Positions 25,701 through 36,035 are shown, counted from the first letter of the stretch. The stretch is 60,000 nucleotides of DNA from Phoronis australis (GCA_002633005.1 NMRA01000022.1:1234518-1294517); one strand, 5' to 3'. Notes: generated by a model not told the origin, from the sequence alone. A program made the numbers and translations.

Positions 25701-28700
25701 AGCATGTGCTTTTGTTCATTTGAAAAGCTCAATGCCACGGGGTACTACGCAATAGACATGCAGTTTGTGAACCAATTGCTTTTAAGTGAATTCAACAAAG
25801 CAAAATTTGGTTTACATTTTGACGGTCTTCCACTGAAAATGTAGGCCTACATACGTTTATATCGCATATTCCGTTTGGGGAGCCAGTGGTTGGGATCTTC
25901 AGGTCATCAATTTTCAGGATCAAGTGTCCATTGCTGTCGTCTGTAACCTTAGTTTGAGTCATGCAACGAGCGTTTTTGAAGGAGTTTTGCACGTAAAGAC
26001 TCTTCAGTGTGTCGTTGGTACCATATTTGTAGACCAGTTCGATGTAGTTGGTGGTAGCAACTGGACTCGTTTTCCGTGTGCAAATGTACGTCACTTGAAG
26101 CAAAACAGATAACGTGAAAAGATTTCGAAACAGCAAATCGAGTTCAGGTGCGATTTTTTTAATAATCTCTAAGAGTGATGTCATATTCGAATAGTACATA
26201 TGCAGACACGTGTATTGAACACTGTATGTCAAATGTGGCGTGCCGTAGTGACCGTATTAGTGTCTGGGCGCTTATTTCTTTTCGAAGACACTTTTGGCTC
26301 GACGCTTATTCCATTTCGGCGCTTATTTGTGACCCGACGCTTATTTAGAAAAGGTGTTTTGAACTGGATTTTCCCAGCGCTTATTCGAGACCACACCGAA
26401 TTAAAGGACCGACGCTAATACGCGACACTACGGTGAGTCCGATTGAACATTGCTGTAATAATTCCTAGTTTATTACAAGAATGATGTTGACCCAATCAAA
26501 AGCCTCGAAAAATTACAGCACCTTTTCTTAAACATAAACTTTATAATTTCTCTGTTCGAAACAAAAATATTTTAGAACTCATTTCCAAAAGTCTTTAATG
26601 AAATTATAGCAAGTCGCACGTGTGCATGTATATCAACATTTGGTTTTTGATACACTGAAAAAATAAAAAAATAATGATACTCACATTGTCCCGGTAGCTC
26701 ACTGGTTTGGGCCGACGATAACTGAAAAATAATACTTCATGGAGTCCTCAGCTCATTTTTATAACACTGTTCGTGTAACAATTTCGCATCCAATCCCTCG
26801 AAGAGTCATTCAGGGCATGCCTCGTAGGATGTCGGCCGGTATCTGCGCTCTGGGTGTGCACCATGTGTATATTCAACGTAAGGGGGAGGGGCTTCAGCTA
26901 GATTAAATATTCGTGGTACCGGCCAAAACTGATTTGAATTGAAAAATCGAGACACATGGAGCACCGACCCATGATAGACAAATTACGGTCTGGAAAGGTC
27001 CCGCCAGAAACCCCCAAAAGGACCCGGGTCCCCCAAAATTAACCTAGCCGCTACATCGTCGGTACCACAGAAAACAAATGCTATATGATTCCGTACATGC
27101 CACTTATCACTTAATAGCGACATGTGGCCGGCAGAAACCTCCAAAATGTCACCCACTGAATGCTGAATGTGTTAGCTAGAGTAATTATTTAGTTTAGCCA
27201 CTGAACTCACTTCATAAGGGTAGATCAGTAAATATTCAGGTGCCTGGCTTGTTATAATTAAATGACAAAAATGCAGACGTTGAAATACGTGTAGCCGAAT
27301 GCTCAGGCATATATTCCACTCAGTTGATATAATACACTCTTTCACAGTAATACGAAAGGTAGCACTGTGAAATCTCGTCTATCACAGCTTCTCATTGGCT
27401 AAATTAATGAAACCGACGTCATAATATTCAGTCATTCCAATTGGTTGAAATCTGGAAAACCCCTTTCAATTTACTGTTACCAAGGAGTGTACATAAAATA
27501 GCGGTTTTCACTACGCCATCTTGCCATTCGCTGCAATGGTTATAGGTCGAGAGACTAGCGCCCCAAGCGGAGAATACGTAACACTAATTTAGCGTCGCAG
27601 TCCGAACCATGTAAACACTGATAAATTCATACTTTAATGACGTTCGACGTGCAATAGAATTACTGTGTGATTGAAAATGGGAAAAATACGTAAACTACCA
27701 TCCACTTATAATCGAATGAGAATGAAAATGTCTGATTAATCAATATTTTTAAAGTGTATTTGCTTTCATTCTCTTGAAGCTCCTTTCAAAAGCCATTATG
27801 TTTTTTTCATGTTGAGTTCATAATTAGGCAAAACTACCGTTTCTCATAACGTTTCATACCTTCATGGACTACATAATTTTATTGATTGCTCCTGAGGGTT
27901 CAGGGGAGAGTTGCTAAGGGGTACAAGGGGAGAGAGCAAACCATGTGGACGCCAAATGGGTGTTGACCCCCTCCAAGAGGGGTACATGAGAGGAGTGCTA
28001 AATAGGTTCATGTAAAACCCAATGGGGTATGCCAAGAGAGTGTTGAGCCCCTCACATAGTCAAAATTTTAGTTTTCCCATGTCTATTGACAACATGGGCT
28101 GAGGTGGTAATAAGATTTGACCCTCGGTTTGAGCATGACCCTAAGGACTTTTGCTTGTAATGACTGGTGGCCATCATGCCCCAGTACCATCCTGGGTGTT
28201 TTCCAACTTTTCATTACAAAGTGCTCCCAGCTCACTGCGCGTTTCATGTCCACTCTACAATTTTAAATGTGTTCCCTATTGAATACGATAGGCTGCTACC
28301 AGTGCAGACAGTTGGTTTGCACAGTAGGTGCAACACAGTAAGAGGAACAAAGCAAGATAGTTATCACTACCACAACACTGTATTTCTCTGATGCTCCCTC
28401 ACATATAATTTTCGTAGACGTACATTGACAACAAATTATCTGCAGCAGGCAGGACGTAGCCTGTGCAGTAGCCTACATACACTGCAGACGACAGCGGCAT
28501 CGGGACTGCGATCGACTTGTCTTCCAATCGTGAACAGAAGACACAAGATGAAAGACAATGCATCATGTTATTGAATAACAAATAATCCTTACATTTCTGG
28601 ATCCCTAAGAAGCGTAAAAAATCGCCTGGGGTTTTCGTGGATGAATTAGTGCCATTTATGGCACTCCAAAATTCGCCATTCCACATTGTTCTCGAGCTTC

Positions 28701-31700
28701 CTACTTGACAGTTGCTTATTCACCAATTGGTGGCGCTATTAATAGCGATAACCATGAACTCACAAATTAACTCTCCTATTAAACTACACTCTTTGCTCTT
28801 ACACAGACCGCATTTGACTTGAATAGTTGAAATTTATCAAAACGGACAGTGATCGAAGTAAGACAACACCAATCCCATGGCTAAGCTCAAATACAATGTA
28901 TGTACAGTGCATTGAAGGCGTGTGGAAGTGGTGGCGATGTGATCGATAAACTTCCTACCAAGCATGCGCATTGGTGCCCACACACGGAATTCCGTGTGTC
29001 GTTCTCCATGTTTCCACAGGGACACTTTTCAGTACAGATGGCGCTGTGTCAAAGGGTATTCTTATCGCTGCTCTAAATATAAGGGAAAGCTAAATGTAAA
29101 CACATTATGTGAGACACTTCGTTCTCGTAATGTGGGCTTCTTTGTTGAAGGTATCCCAACTTGCGGACGGACAAGTTCACACTGGAACTGGAATAGACAT
29201 TCGATAAACCGACCAAAACTGATTTGAAATGATCAATCGTTACAGGTTGAGCAGTATGATCAATGGAAAATGCACCCTGGCAAAATAGGACCCACATGCA
29301 TTCGAGGTAACTAAAAAGAACTCCATACAATTCAGTGCATGTCATTGGTAACTGTCACGTGACTGATAACATACACACCTTTGATGGATGCCTCTAAACG
29401 TCTCAGCCTTAAAATATATGCTGCTGACATTTTGATCTGGAGCGACTACATATTCGAAATACACAGATCGAAATTGGTTTAAAATGAACAATTGTGCCCG
29501 GCACACTGAACTAGTCAAATGAAAGCTCGACCACAGAAAAGTGCACGCTAGAAACCCCCAAAATTAAGCTAGCTCAAATATTTGAGGTATCACAAGCATT
29601 GACTTCGTTGTAAATGAATCGGTTCACACTGGTCATTTACGAGGTATGTCTCATGAAAAATATCCATTTGGTTTTGGCTGGTCAGAAGTCATCAAAATAA
29701 ATTAGAACTGGTCATGCTTCCCCAACAAACACAAAAAGATCAAAGAACGTAATCGTGCGTAGTTGGAGAAGTTTAAACTCATCAGCCACGTAACGTTTTC
29801 TTTAGTGGGATCTAAAATAGTTGGGGGCTGTAGTTAATTGTAGCTTATGAGGTGGGGCGGGTTTGAACGCTCTCTCTCACTCACCACCGAGGGGCAGTTG
29901 AGTTCCTCACTTTAGCCAAGGCACATTTGTTTCTTATTTATTTTTAATAACGACTAGGGAGTTGCTTTATTAATTAGTAAATTTAACAGAAGCTAACTAT
30001 TTGCATTGTGCTTCGATGTATTCAGTCACAAGTTTTTCACCGTTACTGAGCTGGGTGCACTTTCAATTTGATTTTTGATTGTAATATTGATCTGACATAA
30101 GCCACTCCTCCTGACGTGGACAGATATCGGTAAAAACGGAATATTTTTGCAACAAAACTGAACGCGTCCGATTGTGAAAATAGGGAGCGATAAGTGATTC
30201 CAACAGCGTTGAAATAGCGGATTTGCAGCGCAGACGAACTACGCATTGCGCATGTGCGAGTTACTTCCTTCGCGAAGGCTCATGGGATAGCTTGTGGTCA
30301 GGCATGTCTTGAGCAGGCTGGATAGTGTGTGCATTTGGAGTGATTTGCAAACTAAAAACCATGTTTCGTTTTTTGCTTTATAATACCAAGCAAGTCCTCT
30401 CTTTCGTTTGTAAACACAGCGTAGCTATGATCAGTGACCGTGTGACCGAGAGCACGACTGTCGCTGTGTTCAGTATTGGGGTTATGGGCGTTGATTTCGA
30501 AATCTCCTCCTATTTCAGACAAGTTGAGAGTTCTTGGGTTGCTTAACTTTTGTAGCTTTCGTCGTGGATATGCTAGAGACGTCAATTTTAAGTGGAAACT
30601 CCGTCGGAATGTTGTTCTCATAAGTCTTTTTTCCACCAGGAAAATGTTCGCTGCACACACGATGGCTCCTAGGCAATTACATGTACATCGCACTGGATGC
30701 CGCAGGCATTCGGGGGCGATAGTACATCCTCACAAAAAGTTACTCATTTCAAAATACAGCAAATAAAATCAAATGAACCCGGCATACATAGGAACACGGA
30801 GTTATAATTAACACATACCACGACTCTGGATACAATTTAGTCAGCAAAACTTGAATGAATCGATGAAAATCTGTCGCGGTTTGTTCGAGTTCCTCTCAGT
30901 CACGGTTACCGGGTGCTATTTTGAGGAAGTTACGTGAAATTACGCATGTTGACGAATAAAAAGTCCAAGGGACACACATCTTACAAGTTTCACCCGATAC
31001 CTTCTCATGCTATTTTACAAGTGTCGCGCGCTAGCGTCACGCGCTTCGCTCAGTCTCACCTTGCGCCTAACTCACGGGATTCAGTTGACATGCTTTGTAG
31101 TTATCGCGCACGCGGTGATAAAATTAACGGCAACCAAAAAAGTGGAGTTGTAATTCTTCGCCAAAGTCAACTTAATTATCACAACTAAGCTTCATTAAAG
31201 GTATGTATAGAAGTAGAAAGGACCAATGATGAAAGTAAGCGTTTTTTAAATGATAGTTTTAAGTGTAGAGTGTATTTTTGACGAGGTGAAAACTCGAAAT
31301 CGTTAACCCAAATCCGGTCACGGCCCGTTTAAAATACACTGGAGTAACGAAATGAGTACAGAAAGCGAATGGAAGTATTGTAGCCCCTACATGGCCAACC
31401 GAGGGGCTACGTGTTGCCTACTAGATGGCCCCGCGTTCGTTTGAATGCGCTAAATTTCCCCTTACTCCCAGGTCTCCTAATGTTGTTTATCCATTTTCAC
31501 GAAGTTCTTGGTTTGCAGGGAACACGCACAAACTCAGATTTTTATCTCTCTTGTTGTTTTTGAAGCAGCCGCGTATTATGCTTGTTACTATGGCCGCTTT
31601 CGGAATCCTGACCACGGCACCCACAATGCACCATTTTAACCTAATTTCAATATGGCGTCGCTGCAAATCCGCTATTGTGCATATCACGTCAATAAAACTA

Positions 31701-34700
31701 GTTTGTTGGTGTTGACATTTTCTGCTTAATGCAGATCAACGTGCGCACACTGCATTTCTCACATGACCTGGGCCTGGTCTCTAATCTTTGTACGCGAAAA
31801 AAACTCGAAATTATTTTTGGCAATTTCTCTGGTCCTTTTGTGCAAGTCAAGATAAATAGTTATCAGACTGTGCTTAATTAAATGAGGGTCTATGCATATG
31901 AATTTCTAGTCCAACTTTGCACTTGAAGGACCTTATATTCGTGCTACAAACTCGAGTAAAAACTCAAAACATCGAGTTCAAACTCGAACTTTTAGCCTTA
32001 ATGTTGGGTTTATCAAATACAAATTAGGACTAAAAATTTTCCACGTAAGTCACTATGTACTCGAGCATAGAAAAATAAACATTCATCGTGAGTTCACATA
32101 TAAGACGAGTAAAAATGTCAAACGTGATTTCGAGTAAAAAGATCAGAGACCGGGCCCTGGGATGTGCTACGACACGTCTGGTTAATAACACCAAGTACGT
32201 AATTTTTTATATTACACGGGCGAATCACAACGAAGTGCAACGTAAGAAATCCATACGCCTTACATTTTATCGCCTGCAAAACACTAAAACAGCCAGTGCT
32301 GTAGCGGGGCGTAGGTGCACGTGTGCGCAGCTAACCACCATTTGACATTTGAACGTAGCGCTTACGCACCGTAAGTCACGTTCAGTGCTCAAGGTGATAC
32401 GGTGGGCTCTAGGCCACTACTTGCATGTACCTCTAATTTTACCACTACAGTACTGAAAACAACCAAACGCGCCAACCAAACAATGCCGGAATTCCGAGAA
32501 AATGACAAGGTTATTATTGACAAATCAGGTGTCGCAACTGTACGTACTCCCAGTCAGAAGGACATGCAATCAACTTCTTAAACGAACTCATCTTCAGCGG
32601 CGAATTCCATATCCACGACGTTCATTCAAACGGGGATGAATCCCAACTCAAGAAACGCGGTGGCTGGCTAGCTGTGCTGTCTGAAGGTCAATTCATTGCT
32701 CACGCGCAGGGAAGCCTTGTTGACTGTTATATCAACATTTTTAAAGTTTTAATACTACAATTTCAAAGATTATTCATTATGCTCTAAACTGAATGTTTGT
32801 TACGAAAGGTGAATGCAAGTTACAATTGTTAAGCTTGGAATAAAACTATTAACACAAAGTAACTGAGTTTACTTTAAATTGCGCAAGCGTGTTTTTACAA
32901 AAGTTGCTTCATGTGGTTGAAAGTTTTAGGCACGCAGAGTTTTTCGGCAAAAAAGGTTGTTTTTAAGGTTCATGTGAGATAACAAATCCTAAGCTCGTCG
33001 CAGGTTTATAACATGGGAAAAACCTCTTGGAAATTTCGTCGAAACCCCTCGGCAAGCCTCGGGAAATTTTCAAGAGGCTTTGCCCATGTCATATGAAGGA
33101 TTCTCTACATATCACACTGACTATTTTTACAATAGAATGTTTCACTAAGAACGGATCTCAAAGCTGGAGTCAGGGTTGCAAGCCTAAGGAGAACCAAATG
33201 ATTTTTAAGGCACCAATGATTATCAGTTACGTATGATCTTACCTGAATAATTACACTGACTAGAATACCAGTAAGTGTGTACATCTTTAAGCGCTAACTT
33301 TCAATGTCTTGTCAATCTAAAGCTAAATCACTTGCTCTTGAGCGTCCACGTTACTTCACGAGGAACGCGTCCTGTGCTTGTTGACAAATATCTATCAACT
33401 GTGGGTTTCTTTTTAATAAAACAGATGGCTGTGAAGACTGATAAATATGCGGGCTTGTGACATCGGTGTCACAACAAGAAATCAATGAATTTTATACTTT
33501 TTTCTAAAATATATTGGCTGCAGTTTGACGTACTACGAGTTTTGGTTTAGATGTACATGTATATTATATTAGCCATCAGTTACGACACACCATCAACCAT
33601 TTGGCCTGATGCACACTAACTAAGGGGGTCATTACTTCAAAGAAGAAACATCAGCTATAAAAAATTCATCGTTTGATTTTATCCAATAGGCGACAATTTG
33701 TTATTACGTAGAGTAGAAATAAATATTTTCTGATCTCGGAAAAATAAAAAATCCGTCGTTTGATTTAATCCAATTGGCGACAATTTGTTATTACGTAGAT
33801 TAGAAATAATTCCTGATCTGTTCGTTGCGTAAACTAAGATGTCTTGTCGAGTTAAATGACTAAGTAAAGTCTCGAGCAAAATAATTCTCCGTCACTTTTT
33901 AAAGCATAGAAATCCCTTTTGATATAACTTGGGTGTAATGGAACTGTGAACATTTATTTACAAACTGTCCGGAAATTTGTGATTTAGATAATTGTTGTGT
34001 AATTCATACAGCATTTTCATTGTTTTGCTAAAGCATATCTTCAACGTTAAGACCTGTAAATTTGGATCCTATAGTATGTTAAGAGCATCGCTCTGAGCCA
34101 ACTGGTGCCACAAATTGCCAAATGTAATAAACTGTTAGGCCTATTGGCTTGCTTTTGTCTACGTCACTGCGAAAATCACCCTTTAATTCAAACAGCTGTG
34201 AATAACAACCGCACGCAATGTTCCAGAGCAGACCCATGTCGGTCTTTCGTTGTTTGTGCTGAGATCTCGCGGTGGCACAACATGGCACGAAAGATAACTT
34301 CACCTATCATTTGACGAGCTTACATTAGCGTGATTGAACTTGCGTTTTCTTACTTTAATAAGGCTTTGCTAGGAGTATCTGGTTAGCATCTAAAATAATA
34401 AATTCCGTTGAAGTTATGCTTAAGTGACAAAATTGGGATTTATGGAACGTTTAGCTCTGAAATTGAAGGAATTCAATTCATGTTTTGAACATGTTACAAT
34501 GAAGTTCATAGCCACTGCTTTACAACTCAAGATAGTTGATAGGCACTGGTTTACAACACATGCCAGCTAATAGGCAATGCTCTACAGCACAAGGTAGTTG
34601 ATACAATGTAGGCACTGCTCTACAAGGGGGCACGGAACAGTTTGGTTGCGGCCGCGGTCAATTTGGGGTAGGCCAAGTTTGGGGGCATTTTGTCAGTAGG

Positions 34701-36035
34701 CATTGCATGTAGGCTTAGTAAATGTGGTTTGTTTGTATTTGTGAACATGCTGAGAATGAAAAAGGCCACTTTCACGGCTGTAGCTACACTCTCCTTCAAG
34801 ATGATGGCCCCCTGTTGCAATTGTGCATTGCTGTGTAGCAACTAAGAAATTGGCCGCGATTTCAGGTAGCCCTCAAACAAGCCAGATTTGCAAAAGATCT
34901 AGTTAGTTGACAGTACTTTTGGACCATACAGTATTTTTGGCATTGCTAGGAAATTTTCTTTCGGAATCTAATGTTGGCTTTAGTCGAACAGTGGCAGGGA
35001 AGTGGTGGTTTGGGTTGAAAAGTGCCGATTTTGCATTTTTTGCCATTATTTTTCTTAGTCTGACTTGATTTCCACTGGGAGTGAAAGGGTCAAAAATACA
35101 AGAGAGAATAAAGATTCTGTGCTCATCTGTAGGGCGTGTGATGTGAACTGACTCACAACGTTTCTTTATTTTCATGCAGTTTTTGACAGAGTGAAGAAAG
35201 GGTCAAGTGTCTATTGACGTGTGTTCTGACAGGCAAAACCCTGTGAGAACTGTTGAGTGCCTCCAGTGAGTTGATAGGCTCTGCTCCATCACTCAAGTTA
35301 GTTGATAGCCACTGCTCTACAACACAAGTAGGTTGACCAGCACTGTTGTCTATAATACAAGTTCAGTGGATAGGATCTGATTTACAAAACACGTTAGGCT
35401 TTTCACCACAAAACAGGGCAGATCGGTAGCGCAGCTTGCACATCTTCGTCTAATGTTGACTGCTTTGAACCTACATTTTTTCTTTTGTTGAATTAATTAA
35501 ATTTGATAGGTGTGGCGCATTACAGGTGTGCCTATTAAACTGTTAACAGACCCAAGCAGGTGAAACTCAATATGAGTCATCTATTTGTAAAATACGTAAA
35601 ACCTCACACCGCCGCGTGAAATAATGCGGCGTAAAACAAGGACTAAAAACAATTAGCAAAAGTATTGACATTCGTCACTGCTAATTTTTTTGTTAAAAGT
35701 GTGGTTGGTAAGGTTATAATTTGCTTATTTATTAAAGTGACGGATAGATGACGAGTAAACATTCTGTATTTTGTCATGTTTAATCAATTACCCACGACAA
35801 AAGTGATCATCCACAGACATACGAACTCATAAGTCACCTCTTGATAGCTTTCTTCTACTATAACCTCCATATAAACCATGTTGCCATCGAAAATCCCCGC
35901 TTCTATAAAAACGCAAGTGCTATTCGTAAATTTGTGCATTATTCCGTGGCTGGCCGCATTGTAACGGACTAATACGACACCTATCAGGCACAAACGGAAC
36001 CACATTTGAATAGCCCTTAGTGACTGGCTATGCAT
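13594..36035 (-). CDS. ZP-domain type I membrane protein, 8 exons
   Basis: Joining exons 36035-35838, 26721-26685, 26093-25855, 24905-24715, 24006-23849, 20698-20427, 18241-18133 and 13766-13594 gives 1377 nt, exactly 459 codons with the stop, and no internal stop. All introns are GT-AG with phases 0,1,0,2,1,0,1. Numbering from the first Met, there is a hydrophobic signal (MWFRLCLIGVVLV, residues 11-23), then a ZP-N with four cysteines (83, 122, 155, 200) and a ZP-C with six (291, 305, 348, 356, 363, 368). The furin-type site RKKR is at 374-377, a transmembrane helix at about 416-440, and a basic 18-residue tail follows. Ten cysteines fit a type II ZP module. ZP proteins polymerise into extracellular filaments after cleavage at this site. 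The start may be Met1 or Met11. The exact family (egg coat, cuticlin-like, uromodulin-like) cannot be told. Confidence 0.85.
13838..14551 (+). repeat. dispersed repeat R, copy 1
   Basis: It starts at TGTTACGACACGACTGG and ends at CTGAGACTCGTGTAGGATTC. It aligns along its whole length with 32158-33104 (same strand) and in part with 45454-45775 (inverted) and 49655-49745. It has no open frame or clear terminal repeats. It is probably a non-autonomous element; the class is unknown. It lies just upstream of ZP exon 8, inside the last intron. Confidence 0.8.
14560..18130. other. ZP gene intron 7, remainder
   Basis: AT-rich intron DNA. It contains an AT-rich stretch at 14690-15020 and a purine-rich (GA) block at 16310-16700. 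No exon was recognised. Confidence 0.6.
16331..16452. repeat. 61-bp tandem duplication
   Basis: GAAACTGTCAATGAAAACAA starts at 16331 and again at 16392, and the copies match almost fully over 61 bp. It lies in a purine-rich tract and is recent by its high identity. Confidence 0.9.
18133..18241 (-). CDS. ZP gene exon 7 (last cysteine and furin site)
   Basis: Acceptor ATTTGTAG and donor ACAG|GTAAAA. It reads DTCVNKAARKKRATGNSTTS. The final ZP-C cysteine is followed six residues later by the dibasic furin-type site RKKR and an NST sequon. The hydrophobic stretch TAVVVSY after the site could serve as the external hydrophobic patch; that is inference. Confidence 0.88.
20427..20698 (-). CDS. ZP gene exon 6 (ZP-C core)
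   Basis: Acceptor CCATTTAG and donor GGG|GTGAGC. The exon encodes ENC, VVDYCAKP, then KPFNAFMYG, TLCFSADVEFC and NKC. This is the ZP-C pattern in which an F.F strand is followed by a Cys-x7-Cys block. Five of the six ZP-C cysteines are here. Confidence 0.88.
22092..22188 (+). pseudogene. THAP-domain first exon in repeat copy 1
   Basis: ATG at 22092 starts MEKVAFCSAINCVNLYTKIP, then DVSFLRFLRLQK, and ends at GAAAG|GTAATG. The C-x4-C pair and the F.RF motif match the start of THAP zinc fingers (CxxxxCxN, FHRFP). The usual Pro after RF is Leu here. No second THAP exon with the C-x2-H pair was found downstream, so it is called a relic. Confidence 0.55.
22375..22536 (-). pseudogene. bS18m-like coding relic
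   Basis: The minus-strand frame after TTTCATTACAG reads YGRLLPGQITGLCSGCKKKA, then RQFITTTTLYSILLLSH and a stop. GRxLPxxITGLC followed by a basic Gln/Lys-rich helix is the pattern of mitochondrial ribosomal protein S18 (MRPS18 family). The first half is poorly conserved. The inverted copy near 28215-28400 has a 23-bp insertion and more changes. It is either a captured gene fragment or a chance resemblance. Confidence 0.35.
22885..23095. repeat. fold-back element
   Basis: GGGTTATTACACGGTTGTAT (22959 on) pairs with its near-complement ending at 23037, and the pairing extends outward through TAACTA and TGTTATCT blocks. The whole 0.2 kb can fold into one long hairpin around about 22996. It lies directly next to the end of repeat copy 1. 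It is probably a MITE. Confidence 0.8.
23734..23763. repeat. (ATGC)n microsatellite
   Basis: About seven GCAT units, with one interruption. Confidence 0.9.
23849..24006 (-). CDS. ZP gene exon 5 (ZP-N/ZP-C linker)
   Basis: Acceptor CTTTCTTACAG and donor AGAG|GTGCGT. It reads VENLHLIVLKEDS and LGDKVKIRVDMKLP, a cysteine-free segment as expected for the linker and the first ZP-C strands. Phases 2 and 1 match both neighbours. Confidence 0.85.
24715..24905 (-). CDS. ZP gene exon 4 (ZP-N, cysteine 4)
   Basis: Acceptor TTCAATCTAG and donor GG|GTAAGAGT flank 191 nt, entering in phase 0 and leaving in phase 2. IAFLLTYQD and the stretch FKFTIVKTECNF match the last ZP-N strands, where an alternating strand ends at the fourth cysteine. 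Confidence 0.85.
25855..26093 (-). CDS. ZP gene exon 3 (ZP-N, cysteines 1-3)
   Basis: The acceptor is TTTTGCTTCAAG and the donor AAC|GTATGT. The exon begins with TG completing a Leu codon and reads TYICTRKTS, later NARC and NGICDIN. It holds the first three ZP-N cysteines. The open frame continues upstream through the pyrimidine tract, so a longer variant starting in this exon is possible but less likely. Confidence 0.85.
26260..26425. repeat. GACGCTTATT short-motif repeat
   Basis: The word (G/A)(G/A)CGCTTATT recurs six times in about 160 bp with irregular spacing (near 26268, 26298, 26318, 26334, 26379 and a diverged last copy near 26411). The plus-strand open frame here is repeat-derived. 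Confidence 0.6.
26685..26721 (-). CDS. ZP gene exon 2, 37-nt microexon
   Basis: TATTTTTCAG precedes and GTGAGTATC follows a 37-nt segment that reads LSSAQTSELPGQ plus one base. It enters in phase 0 and leaves in phase 1, as exon 1 and exon 3 require. The joined sequence reads PGQLTYIC, a natural lead into the first ZP-N cysteine. Confidence 0.75.
26930..27060 (+). repeat. dispersed repeat C, copy 1
   Basis: It begins GGCCAAAACTGATTTGAA and ends with GCCAGAAACCCCCAAAA and AAATTAACCTAGC. It is related to 29208-29300 (first half) and 29465-29600 (whole). The copies are diverged. Confidence 0.6.
27884..28805 (+). repeat. 0.9-kb THAP-bearing repeat, copy 2 (inverted arm)
   Basis: Inverted partner of 21975-22877, more decayed. 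The THAP exon on its minus strand (28686-28590) reads FWSAINGTN and PGDFLRFLGIQK, so both zinc-binding cysteines are lost (Cys to Trp and Gly). Confidence 0.85.
28590..28686 (-). pseudogene. decayed THAP first exon in repeat copy 2
   Basis: This frame aligns with 22092-22188: FWSAINGTNSSTKTP against FCSAINCVNLYTKIP. The two cysteines of the zinc site are substituted and the splice donor is lost (ATGTAAGG in place of AAGGTAATG). Confidence 0.55.
29208..29300 (+). repeat. dispersed repeat C, copy 2 (partial)
   Basis: ACCGACCAAAACTGATTTGA opens this copy, as in copy 1; similarity fades after about 90 bp. Confidence 0.5.
29465..29600 (+). repeat. dispersed repeat C, copy 3
   Basis: It starts ATCGAAATTGGTTTAAAATG and contains GCTAGAAACCCCCAAAATTA, in the same order as copy 1. 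It lies about 255 bp after copy 2. Confidence 0.5.
29610..31900. other. ZP gene intron 1, part
   Basis: No exon was recognised. The words AATAGCGGATTTGCAGCG (about 30212) and its reverse complement (about 31658) form an 18-bp inverted pair about 1.4 kb apart, without extension. Confidence 0.5.
31905..32150 (+). repeat. dispersed repeat B, copy 2
   Basis: TTTGCACTTGAAGGACC, GTGCTACAAACTCGAGT and AAACTCAAAA occur in the same order as at 6795-7015. It runs directly into repeat R copy 2. Confidence 0.45.
32158..33104 (+). repeat. dispersed repeat R, copy 2
   Basis: It aligns with 13838-14551 from TACGACACGTCTGGTTAATA to the final GAAGGATTCTCT, except for an insertion at 32294-32455 and extra sequence near the 3' end (33000-33075). 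It lies in intron 1 of the ZP gene. Confidence 0.8.
32294..32455. mobile_element. 162-bp hAT-type MITE nested in repeat R
   Basis: The ends are CAGTGCTGTAGCGG and the inverted CAGTACTGTAGTGG. The flanks AAAACAGC (32286-32293) and AAAACAAC (32456-32463) fit an 8-bp target-site duplication with one change. The empty site is visible in repeat R copy 1 (near 13958), where the reading runs straight through. CAG termini with 8-bp duplications are typical of hAT elements. Confidence 0.8.
33661..33835. repeat. 87-bp tandem duplication
   Basis: CGTTTGATTT occurs at 33670 and 33757, and the shared block runs on through GGCGACAATTTGTTATTACG. Two near-identical units. Confidence 0.9.
33840..34500. other. 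ZP gene intron 1, part
   Basis: Nothing recognised. Short open frames on opposite strands at 34079-34314 have no family resemblance. Confidence 0.5.
34507..34625. repeat. minisatellite, GGCACTGCTCTACAA unit, left part
   Basis: Four imperfect copies of a 30-50 bp unit built on CACTGCTCTACAACACAAG and TAGTTGATAGG. The array stops at 34625 and resumes at 35262. Confidence 0.75.
35262..35400. repeat. minisatellite, GGCACTGCTCTACAA unit, right part
   Basis: Same unit and orientation as 34507-34625, for example GTTGATAGCCACTGCTCTAC. The 636 bp between the parts is unrelated, which suggests an insertion into one array. Confidence 0.75.
35838..36035 (-). CDS. ZP gene exon 1 (signal peptide)
   Basis: The exon starts at an ATG (36035). 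A second in-frame ATG at 36005 is followed directly by the hydrophobic run WFRLCLIGVVLV, so Met11 is an equally good start. The exon carries an NST glycosylation sequon followed by Cys and ends in ESYQE at GAG|GTGACT, phase 0. The link to exon 2 across a 9.1 kb intron rests on phase and on the need for a signal peptide. Another small exon in between cannot be excluded. Confidence 0.6.
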
